In this document: piece after piece, positions 18,190 to 25,954 of the stretch
How the letters are laid out: each line of letters starts with the position of its first letter
How positions within the stretch are numbered: the first letter of the stretch is position 1
Origin: Laspinema olomoucense D3b
GTDB lineage: Bacteria > Cyanobacteriota > Cyanobacteriia > Cyanobacteriales > Laspinemataceae
Reading direction: 5' to 3'
DNA: 64,000 bases
Assembly: GCF_025370785.1 (NCBI RefSeq)
Contig: NZ_JAMXFA010000007.1
Coordinates: forward strand, 164,604 to 228,603
Position numbers and translations under genes: made by a program
The notes under the pieces: generated by a model
Told to the model about the DNA's origin: nothing
Database searches by the model: none
Seen by the model: the letters and a program-made list of their open reading frames with translations, nothing else

Positions 18190-18729
18190 CTATTCCTCGA
18201 TGCGTTTTTCTAAATACTGACCGATGGTTTGTTGTTCTCCAGCCCGAGAGATGATGGTTTGTCGGGTCCGGTAGCGATCGCCAATCAGTTTTAATTCTTC
18301 CTCGAAGACCGAGCCATTATATTCAGTTTTCAGGCACAAAGTTTGAGGATTGGCAAAGTAAAAGGTAGCTTGTACCGGGTCTTGAGTTAAAAAGCCCAGA
18401 TCGCGATAGAGGATATTTTCTCTCGCGCCAAACAGGGTACTGCCCGCAGATTTCTTTTTGCCGGAAACCGAGTCGCTACTTTCCCAAGAGACTTCACTGC
18501 CGCAGGTAAGAGCATTCTGTTCCGGGAGTTGGTGTAGCTTTGCCAGTTCTATAAGTTCTGGACTCCCCGGTTCTAAAAACCGTACTGTAATTAAGCTCAC
18601 CATTTCCAGGGTTTTCCCCTCGGGTAAGGTGTAGTACCGGCGATCGGAATGCCATCGGCCCTGGGATTTTTGGAAAAAATCCGCAATCAGGGATTCCTGG
18701 GTCGATTGGGCTAGGTTTATGGAAGTCAT
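18190..18729 (-). CDS. CpcS/CpeS-family phycobiliprotein chromophore lyase
   Basis: 179 residues of the lipocalin-like lyase family that attaches bilins to cysteines of phycobiliproteins. FFQKSQGRWHSDRRYYTL is the typical N-terminal signature, and QATFYFANPQTLCLKTEYN fits later strands of the barrel. Which subunit it serves (CpcS, CpcU or CpeS type) cannot be decided. No phycobiliprotein genes are in the window. It is read in the same direction as the solute-binding gene but 70 bases upstream, so a shared transcript is only possible. Confidence 0.9.
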   Translation of the reverse strand: MTSINLAQSTQESLIADFFQKSQGRWHSDRRYYTLPEGKTLEMVSLITVRFLEPGSPELIELAKLHQLPEQNALTCGSEVSWESSDSVSGKKKSAGSTLFGARENILYRDLGFLTQDPVQATFYFANPQTLCLKTEYNGSVFEEELKLIGDRYRTRQTIISRAGEQQTIGQYLEKRIEE

Positions 18730-19108
18730 CAGCGTTTTTACCTCCTCCGGTGATGGATTGATAGCCTATCAATCGGACCCGGAAAGTTGTTGTCAATTTT
18801 GTTACTTTTCTTAATATATCTGGACAACTTGGGAGAGCCATCAAACCTGGGATGGATTTTCCATCGGGGAGAGATTAAACATAAAACTGCCTTTAGTCCC
18901 TTAGCGACCCGCTAACCGGATTGGCGGTTTTCAAGGGGCAAGGGTGAAATCAGAGGTCGTTACAGCAAGGGAACAAAACCTAAATTTTACTGGGGTTTGG
19001 AGGGAAATAGCTTTAAACATTAAATAATCTAAAAAGAATTCCTATTTTGGGCAAAACTATATCTAAGATTGAGGAGAAAAATACAGCCCTAAAAATAGGG
19101 GTCTAAAT
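18730..19108. other. Divergent intergenic region
   Basis: It lies between the lyase and the 133-residue coiled-coil gene and should hold both promoters. I find no hairpin or recognisable operator. Confidence 0.4.
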
Positions 19109-19510
19109 ATGGAATCCTTACAAAACCAGGTGTATGTCTTAAACCATAAAGTAGATGAGTTATATCAAACCATCGAACAGCTTAATAGAAAAATCTCTCT
19201 GTGTTTGGGACAGCAGAGTTTGAACGTACCACCCCCATCCAGTGAGTCCCCCGAAGCCCTGCTGCGAAAGCGGTATGCTTACGCGATCGGGAATTTAGTC
19301 TCAACCACCTTAGAAGAGTCGGAAGAGTTAGAGCATAAAGACGTACTCAAGGAGAAAAATGGCCGAAATGAACGTGAGAAAACGGTGCAAAATAATATTG
19401 ACTCAGAATTAAGCCCAGAGATTCAAATCCGGCGATTAACTGCACAATTAACCGCTGCCTACCACCGGATAGCGGAGTTAGAAGAACAGCTCATGGCTAA
19501 AAGAGTATGA
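19109..19510 (+). CDS. Hypothetical coiled-coil protein
   Basis: 133 residues. The N-terminus (VYVLNHKVDELYQTIEQLNR) and C-terminus (IQIRRLTAQLTAAYHRIAEL) both look like short coiled coils, with a charged middle (SEELEHKDVLKEKNGRNERE). No family is recognised. It ends 30-70 bases before the IS607-type element, which may have inserted behind it. Confidence 0.6.
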   Translation: MESLQNQVYVLNHKVDELYQTIEQLNRKISLCLGQQSLNVPPPSSESPEALLRKRYAYAIGNLVSTTLEESEELEHKDVLKEKNGRNEREKTVQNNIDSELSPEIQIRRLTAQLTAAYHRIAELEEQLMAKRV

Positions 19511-19581
19511 TTTAATCTAGGATTAGTTGAATATCTTAGGGCAATGCGGTATAATAACCCAGAAGAGTTGAGGATAAACCT

Positions 19582-20175
19582 ATTGCCAGATATGTCAAGC
19601 CCAAGGAAGCGGCCCAAATCCTTGGCGTCCATGAAAGAACACTCCGCAGATGGGACGAAAATGGCTCAATCGAGACCATCAGAACTCCTGCTGGGCAACG
19701 ACGATATAACGTTGAGTCTTATGCTGCCAAATCAGGCAGTGACAAGCGTAAAGTCGTTATCTATGCCAGAGTCAGCAGTCGCGCCCAGCAGTCCGACCTC
19801 AACCGACAGGTTGCTGCCTTGTCTAACCTGTACCCCGAAGCCGAAATCATCTCAGAAATCGGAGGGGGACTCAACTTCAAACGAAAAAAAATGCTGGCCT
19901 TACTGGGACAGGTCTTGTCAGGAGATGTCCGCATGGTTGTCATTGCCCACAAAGACCGATTGGCAAGATTTGGATTTGACTTGTTTCGATGGCTCTGTGA
20001 GCAGAACAGGTGTGAACTCATGGTTCTCAACGAGACAAGTCTCAGTCCAGAACGAGAAATGGTTGAGGACATCCTCGCCATTCTCCACTGCTTCAGTTCC
20101 CGACTCTACGGACTGCGTAAATACAAAACTCAGGTCAAAGAAGATCCGGATTTACCCCAGTCCCGAGCTAAATAA
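19582..20175 (+). pseudogene. tnpA: IS607-type serine recombinase TnpA, start codon uncertain
   Basis: The translated frame reads RYVKPKEAAQILGVHERTLR, a MerR-like helix-turn-helix, then VIYARVSSRAQQSDLNRQVA with the catalytic Ser of small serine recombinases, then VVIAHKDRLARFGFD. It ends at 20175. No ATG, GTG or TTG exists in this frame between the upstream stop (19555-19557) and the conserved N-terminus. ATT at 19582 is the closest rare option. Either the start was lost by mutation or a non-standard start or frameshift is used. Confidence 0.8.
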
Positions 20176-21211
20176 AGTCTGGCGCAAATGGCTGGCAGCT
20201 TGTCGGTACTGCTACAACCAGGCAATTGCAATGTCTAGGAGTGGCAAACGACTAAGCAAGTTGAAATTACGCAACGAAGTGATGCAGGGTGAATTACCCG
20301 CATGGGTTAAGGAAACACCCTGCCATATTCGGCAAAATGCTATCTTTGATGCCCATCTGGCTCTTACTGCCAGTCCTGATGCCCGGTTTAGAAGTTGCAG
20401 GGATAGTTCTCAAACGATTAAGTTTAATGATGCCAATTTCTCTTCAGGAAGTTGGTATCCAAAACTGACCAAAGGATTAACTTTCACGGCGAGCGAACCC
20501 ATAGACAATGCTTGTGACCAAGGAACTCAATTAGTCTTTACCAAAGGGCGATGGTTTGCGGTATTTCCTGAACCTGTTGCCATGAACCCAACTAAATCCA
20601 CCGGAGTAATTGCATTAGATCCGGGTGTCCGAACTTTTATGACCGGGTTTGATGGCTCACGATTCTTAGAATTTGGCTCCGGGGATATTGGACGCATTAC
20701 TCGGCTATGCCAACATTTGGATGATTTGATGAGCCGAATTGCCTCATATTCCAGCCGTTCAAAGCGACGACGGATGAGACAAGCGGCTCAACGAATGAGA
20801 ACCAAAATCCGGAATTTGGTGGATGAAGCCCATAAGCAAATTGCTCATTACCTAACTCGCAACTACAGCCTAATTTTTCTGCCCGCCTTCGAGACTTCCC
20901 AAATGGTTGCCAAGGCCAAGCGGAAAATCAGGTCCAAGACTGCCCGAGCAATGCTAACTTGGGCGCACTATCGATTTAAACTAACCCTGAGACATCAAGC
21001 CGAGATAACTGGAACCACAGTTGTGGATGTGACTGAAGAATACACCAGCAAAACCTGTACCCACTGTGGTCATGTTCACTCTAAGTTGGGCGGCTCAAAA
21101 GTGTTCCGATGTCCTGAGTGCGGGTTCACTCTACCACGGGACTGGAACGGTGATGCATGGAATCTTTCTAAAAGCTTTGCGGGATACCGCCTCTGTTACC
21201 TTAACGGGTGA
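20117..21211 (+). pseudogene. tnpB: TnpB (IS607-type), C-terminus frameshifted
   Basis: RNA-guided nuclease family protein, ancestor-type of Cas12. RuvC-I Asp lies in GVIALDPGVRTFM, RuvC-II Glu in FLPAFETSQ, a zinc ribbon in CTHCGHVHSKLGG and CPECGF, and RuvC-III Asp in LPRDWNGDA. After that point the frame changes to SKSFAGYRLCYLNG and stops, while another frame continues with GIFLKALRDTAS to a stop at 21260, the usual kind of TnpB tail. This marks a one-base shift near 21155-21165. The first codon is unclear: it overlaps tnpA and has no ATG; a TTG at 20063 is one option. Confidence 0.82.
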
Positions 21212-21301
21212 TAGTGCTATCGTCGCATTGTCCGGCAATAGCCGGATAAATGTCGCGTAAATGTATCAGTGCATTCTTAGAGCGCAACCAGAGGCGAACG
21301 G

Positions 21302-22441
21302 TTAAAGACTCAGGCGAGCATACCGCATTGTGAGCGCTTCAATGGCCTGTAAGAGTTGAGATTGATTCCAGTTTTTGTAAAGATGTGCAGCGATCGCGCA
21401 ACCTCCGGCACCCACCCCTTCCTTGACGAATCCGCGCTCATAAGCACTCAGTTGAGGATAACGAGAATCGGCAAAACTGAGTTGAGTGGCCAATAAGGGG
21501 ACAGGGCCGACCGCTTGAGCGAGTCCTACCGTGTCTCCAGTCGGGTCTTCAGCAACCCAGCGGGTAGTCCCGACCACAATGCGATCGCCATTCCAGGGGA
21601 GGGCATGATAAGAAGCCACAGCCTGAATTAAAGCATAGACCGCCAGCATTTGCGTCCCACCGGCCAACAGCACACCACAGAGACGACTGGCGGCGATCGC
21701 CATGCCTGCGGCTACCGCTTGCATGGGGTCTCCCACTGCCGCGATCGTCATTAAAGGGTCTAAATTATAGCCCGTGATTCCCCCCGCCATCTGCCTCAAA
21801 GGGGAGCGATTCCGGTTAGCCTCTGCCAAACCCGCCTGTACCAAGGCCAACTTTTGCTGATGATTGCACAGGGGATGAGAACTATTCACCTTACCATCGG
21901 CATCAATGCCTAAATCCATCAACACCGACAAAGCCGTTGTCGTGCCACCGACGACACATTCCCCCACAATCACATAGCCCTCTGGATGCGCCTGGGCGAG
22001 TTTCTGACCCCAATGGAGTCCCGCTTCAAATAACCGTTGCACCGTTGCCGCCTCCAAAGCCTTCCCGGTACTCAGACAGCGTGCGGGAGTTCCCTCCAAT
22101 TCCACCGCAGGGACTGCGGGGGGGTGGGGTAAACCGGCATTAAAGACAGTCAGGGGAATGCCTTGAGCTTCTAAGACAGCCCGAGAAATTAGGACCGGCG
22201 AGGCTCCCGCTTGCAGAGGAGGGAGGGGATATTGGGGATGGGGACGGGGACCGGAGTAGAGAAATTCTGCATCCGCGATCGCTGTATATTGGCGATCGCG
22301 TGGGGTCGCACCAGCAGCGGAAATTCCGGGAATTAAACCCGTTTCAGTAAAGCCGAGAATGCAGGCAAAGTGGGGTTGCTGTGCGCGATAGCGATCGAGC
22401 CACTGTTGTCCCTGTTCAAGCTGTGTGTAAATTCGGATCAC
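21302..22441 (-). CDS. CobT-like nicotinate-nucleotide phosphoribosyltransferase (TIGR00303)
   Basis: 379 residues from GTG at 22441; a TTG at 22450 would add three. It resembles the cyanobacterial/archaeal branch of nicotinate mononucleotide:dimethylbenzimidazole phosphoribosyltransferase, active in assembly of the lower ligand of cobamides. Supporting motifs: VIVGECVVGGTTTALSVL, RQMAGGITGYNLDP and LLAGGTQMLAV. Many cyanobacteria make pseudocobalamin, so the base used is unknown. The DUF2232 gene lies about 100 bases upstream on the same strand and probably shares a transcript. Confidence 0.88.
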   Translation of the reverse strand: MIRIYTQLEQGQQWLDRYRAQQPHFACILGFTETGLIPGISAAGATPRDRQYTAIADAEFLYSGPRPHPQYPLPPLQAGASPVLISRAVLEAQGIPLTVFNAGLPHPPAVPAVELEGTPARCLSTGKALEAATVQRLFEAGLHWGQKLAQAHPEGYVIVGECVVGGTTTALSVLMDLGIDADGKVNSSHPLCNHQQKLALVQAGLAEANRNRSPLRQMAGGITGYNLDPLMTIAAVGDPMQAVAAGMAIAASRLCGVLLAGGTQMLAVYALIQAVASYHALPWNGDRIVVGTTRWVAEDPTGDTVGLAQAVGPVPLLATQLSFADSRYPQLSAYERGFVKEGVGAGGCAIAAHLYKNWNQSQLLQAIEALTMRYARLSL

Positions 22442-22547
22442 GAGAGGCAAAAGAGGGGAAGACTTTAGGGATGGGGGTGGGGTGGAATATTAATCTAGGG
22501 GAGTAGTATAGCCTCACCCTGGCGGGACTCTGTAGGGTGGGGTCGGC

Positions 22548-23348
22548 TTATTCTTCATCCAGTAAAACTTGTACCCAAGGGGGTGGGGGTGGAATGGGAT
22601 TTCCGACTTTTTCCAGGAGGAGAGAGGCGGCTAAATGCACCGCAAAGAGGTAGATGAGATTCTGAACCCACACCAAAATTGCAGCTAAGGCTTGAATTAC
22701 ATACAGACTCGGCTGAACCAGCAATCCCATCTTCAGAAATAGCCAGTCTGCAATCTCGGTAATTTGAATCGTCAGGTAAACCCACAGATCTTCCCCGACG
22801 AGAATTCCTAACAGCCACAGGCGAAAGAAGAAGCCAAAAGCACCGAGGAGAGAACCCAGAAGGATGGCAACTTCCCAACTGGCGCGACGCTTCCAGAGAC
22901 ATCCGAGCAAGACCCCCAGAAGACCAAACGGGACCACAAAGAGAATGCTGCGCGTGGGTCCCATGAGAACAGAGAGCAACAAACCTGAGACGACAGCACC
23001 CATCCAAGCGGCGCGATTCCCCCAGCGCAGGTAAACCAGGGCGATCGGGACTGGAAAAAAAATCCGCAGAACGGGACCGAGAGGAAAGTAATAATTGATT
23101 AGCCAAATCAAGCTGGCGGTACTCGCAAAAAAGGCGGTTTCGACCAGGATTAAGGCATTATTAGGGAGTCGGCTGGGGGCAACGGAGGGAGCAGAGGCAC
23201 GCACAGGGGCTGGGGTTTCCCAAAGCTCCTCATTGAGGGAGTCCGGTAGCCCCGAGGAATCGGGAGGACCTAGGGGTTCTGAATTGCGACTGGGATTAGG
23301 AGAATTGGAAGAGGAATTCGGGTTACTGTCTGCAAAATCAACCATCAA
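22548..23348 (-). CDS. DUF2232 multi-pass membrane protein
   Basis: 266 residues. The first 65 are Ser/Pro/Asn-rich and presumably cytoplasmic. Then come about six hydrophobic segments (LVETAFFASTASLIWLI, GAVVSGLLLSVLMG, FGLLGVLLGCLW and others), the DUF2232 layout. The function is not known; some relatives resemble ECF transporter S-components. Its place before a CobT-like gene would fit a link to cobamide or vitamin transport, but this is inference only. Confidence 0.85.
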   Translation of the reverse strand: MMVDFADSNPNSSSNSPNPSRNSEPLGPPDSSGLPDSLNEELWETPAPVRASAPSVAPSRLPNNALILVETAFFASTASLIWLINYYFPLGPVLRIFFPVPIALVYLRWGNRAAWMGAVVSGLLLSVLMGPTRSILFVVPFGLLGVLLGCLWKRRASWEVAILLGSLLGAFGFFFRLWLLGILVGEDLWVYLTIQITEIADWLFLKMGLLVQPSLYVIQALAAILVWVQNLIYLFAVHLAASLLLEKVGNPIPPPPPWVQVLLDEE

Positions 23349-23365
23349 ATTGTGTCCAATCAGTT

Positions 23366-23400
23366 AACCGTTAACGATTTAGGGTGAAGCGTTAACGGTT
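23366..23400. promoter_or_regulatory. 11-bp inverted repeat upstream of DUF2232 gene
   Basis: AACCGTTAACG (23366-23376) and CGTTAACGGTT (23390-23400) are perfect inverted copies 13 bases apart. The site is 18 bases before the DUF2232 start and after the Crp-like gene on the same strand. There is no T-run, so an operator is more likely than a terminator. It does not match the Crp consensus TGTGA-N6-TCACA. Confidence 0.45.
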
Positions 23401-23483
23401 GAATTTGGGTGTGGAGAATGGGGTCAAGAGTGCGATCGCCCCTTAAACAAGGGAATGGCGATCGCGCTTACTCATTAAGGGTC

Positions 23484-24191
23484 CTAGACCATGAGACGTT
23501 CCAGAGCGTTGAGATCGGGGATACAGAGGATCTCGCGATCGCGCTTAATCAAACCCTTCTTCTCTAGTTTACTCAATACCCGAGTGACCGTTTCCCGAGC
23601 CAATCCACTCAGACTACTTAATTCCCGATGGGGTAAATTAGGAATTTCGATCCCTTCGGGAGATTCTTTTCCTTGTCCCTCGGCTAAAAACAAGATAATA
23701 TCCGCTACCCGAGAGGTGCTATCAGATTCTCGCAACCGCAATCGCCGGTTGACTTGGCGCAGGCGTCTTGCCATCAACTGGGCTAACCGAATTCCCGCTA
23801 AGGGTTCGGTATGAATTAACTGCACAAAATCCTGGGCGGGGAGATTGCCAATTGTGGTAGGGGCCAAGGTAATTACATCGGTCGATCGCGGCACTTCATC
23901 CAAGGCGGCCATTTCGCCAAAGATTTCACCGGAGCCTAAAATATTGAGGGTGACCTCCTTGCCATCCAAGTTATAGGTGCGAATTTTGACCCAGCCCTCT
24001 AATAAAAAATAAACTGAACTTCCCCAGTCATTTTCCAACAAAATGACTTGATTCGGGGGATGGGTTCGGCTAACAATATGCGCCGTTGCACGTTCTACAA
24101 CTGAGTCCGGTAATCCATTAAAAAATGGAGTTGCGCGAATTAATTCTTCAACGTTGGGTACAGAATCACGAGAGGTAAATCTTTCATCCAT
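23484..24191 (-). CDS. Crp/Fnr-family regulator, Sycrp1-like cAMP receptor
   Basis: 235 residues. The cyclic nucleotide-binding domain (about 20-140) contains GEIFGEMAALDEVPRSTDVI; the Glu and Arg-Ser are the expected cAMP phosphate contacts. A long dimerisation helix (LAQLMARRLRQVNRRLRLRE) follows. The winged helix-turn-helix carries LSSLSGLARETVTRVLSKL as recognition part. By similarity to Synechocystis Sycrp1 it may control motility and other cAMP-responsive genes. AGAGG precedes the ATG. It is not NtcA, whose recognition helix differs. Confidence 0.87.
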   Translation of the reverse strand: MDERFTSRDSVPNVEELIRATPFFNGLPDSVVERATAHIVSRTHPPNQVILLENDWGSSVYFLLEGWVKIRTYNLDGKEVTLNILGSGEIFGEMAALDEVPRSTDVITLAPTTIGNLPAQDFVQLIHTEPLAGIRLAQLMARRLRQVNRRLRLRESDSTSRVADIILFLAEGQGKESPEGIEIPNLPHRELSSLSGLARETVTRVLSKLEKKGLIKRDREILCIPDLNALERLMV

Positions 24192-24941
24192 TAGGCCATC
24201 CTCTTATAAACACGCCAGGGGTAAATCGATGTTTTTCATAAATCGGGTTGTATGGAAGCAAGAGATGACCGATTACATTCTTTTAGGGACTCTTTTAGGG
24301 AACAGTATAGACCAGACAGTTGGCATTGACTGGATACTGTCCGAAACACTATTTAGAGACAACATAAAAACATAAACCAATTTGTACTTTTAGGAGTTTA
24401 GAAGTTTAGGGGTTGGCTGTTGTTGTCAATGGGCAAGGGAGGAGAAGCGGCGCCTTTTGCTGCTGAAATCATGCGGCAGCCTGGGATAAACCTCCACTGA
24501 TGTTGCACTAAGAGTAGACTGGGTGTTTTCTACCCCTAATTTATCGCATCTGGCTCACGGGCCTATCCAAGGGTCTGATTCCTGTAGTCCTTGCACCGGG
24601 GGAGGTTGGGTCTTCAATGGATGATAGGGATTTAGAACTGGAAAAATAAGAGGGCGATCGCCTTGTCTCTTGAAAGTAGTGTACGGACTACTTTAACTAT
24701 ATCTGGATTGGGGGCCTCTCCCACAGGAATTTTAAGCCGTTTCCCGGGGTGATCCCGCGCAGTTTTAGCTCCCTGCCGCCTAGCTGACTCATCCATGACG
24801 AAGGGAGGCATCCCCAATTTAAAAACCCGGGTTTTAAGGTCCCCAGATACCCATTGAGTCCGACTCGACTAGAACCATAAATTTTTAATAAGATCCCAGA
24901 AAACACTTAGCCATAATAACCTATTCGGGAGTCTGACCCCA

Positions 24942-24978
24942 CAGACCCTCAACAATATCCCGGAGGGTCTGCTTTTTT
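24942..24978 (+). terminator. Orphan intrinsic terminator
   Basis: CAGACCCTC (24942-24950) pairs with GAGGGTCTG (24963-24971) and is followed at once by CTTTTTT. This is a good plus-strand terminator, but no plus-strand protein gene lies upstream within 750 bases. It may end a small RNA. Confidence 0.7.
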
Positions 24979-25349
24979 CCCCCATCGCTTTCAGGAGTGA
25001 CCCACCTCCAGCCCGAACCTGGGTTTCTCTATCCTTATTTTTACTGAATTTTTACGGAGAGCATCTCATTTTGAATAGTGGGCCCTCCTACACCGATGCC
25101 CTTTCTCCCGGATGGGGCCGCCATCGATTTAGGGTGAGGGCGACCCAAAGGGGATGAGCCCTTTTGACTCAAGCCCTGACCCCTTGCGTAGAAATGCGGT
25201 TTCAAAGGCGTCAGTCCTGCCCGGGTTAGCGCCTCCTGAGGTCTGGTTTATCGGGAGCATCTCAAGAACGAACACACCCCCCTCCCCAAGAATCAGGGGA
25301 GGGGGCTGGGGGGTGATCTCAGGTCTTCGTGCCTTTCAGGATTTGTAAT

Positions 25350-25438
25350 ACACTTCTTGCAAAACAAGGATTGATCCCCCCAACCCCCCTTAAAAAAGGG
25401 GGGCTTTTTAGAATGTGGCAAGAGGTCTAATAAAATGG
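25350..25438. repeat. MITE-like inverted repeat, copy 2
   Basis: Ends CACTTCTTGCAAAA and GGCAAGAGGTCTAATAAAA match the ends of the element at 1189-1275. The interior is a CCCCCCAACCCCCC/GGGGGG hairpin like that at 719-756. Confidence 0.55.
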
Positions 25439-25954
25439 GGTGAGGGCATCGTGATCAAAGGTGGGAGGAATGTGCAACGGTGTTTCTGACCCTTTCTTGG
25501 GGCTTCTATTTGGGATTAATTTGTGGGGATTAATTTGTCCCTCAATCTGGGAGCGGCGATCGCCTAATCCTTGCTCCAGGACTGTTGTGCGTGAAGCCTC
25601 CCGAAAAGAATGAATTCAGCCGAAACCGTCGGAAATCAAGCCTAATCGTTTTCTTCTTTGAGAATGCCGGTACAGTATTGGGAAAACCTACCGGGTTTGT
25701 TCAAAAATCTGGGCTTTTGAACGCACCCAATCTGCGCCAAACACCCGGTTTTGGTCCCAGGGAACTCAAACAGTACCCCTGGGCTAGTAGCAACAACCCC
25801 AGTGAGTCTCCCTTGCCTGGATTCGAGGCATATCGATTGGAATCGTCCGAAAATGAATCAAAAAATTGCCTCGGCACAAGCTACGATACGTTAAAAGTAC
25901 CAGTATTTTCGGGGCAACGGGGAAGTCTGTGCTGTTCTTATCGCCAGAGGTTCT

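Larger units (their letters stand above)
19545..21300 (+). mobile_element. IS607-type insertion sequence, decayed
   Basis: It carries overlapping tnpA (serine recombinase) and tnpB (RNA-guided nuclease family) in different frames. IS607 elements have no terminal inverted repeats, so the ends are approximate. tnpA lacks an ordinary start codon and tnpB has a frameshift near its 3' end, so the copy is probably not autonomous now. An uninterrupted frame from 19544 to 21211 fuses a shadow of tnpA to tnpB and should not be read as one protein. Confidence 0.85.
24192..25954. other. Gene-free stretch with orphan terminator and repeats
   Basis: No supportable protein gene. The longest frame (25585-25968) runs through a dispersed repeat. 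It holds an intrinsic terminator at 24942-24978 with no gene before it, a palindrome AAAACCCGGGTTTT near 24822, a C-rich/G-rich repeat near 25281-25320, the MITE-like element at 25350-25438, and a diverged CCGGTTT repeat pair around 25690-25755. The promoter of the acidic coiled-coil gene should be at the right end. Confidence 0.55.

Noticed and set aside
19544..20116. N-terminal third of the long frame 19544-21211 as part of TnpB
   Set aside because: It is the out-of-frame shadow of tnpA. The adjacent frame gives clear helix-turn-helix and serine recombinase motifs.
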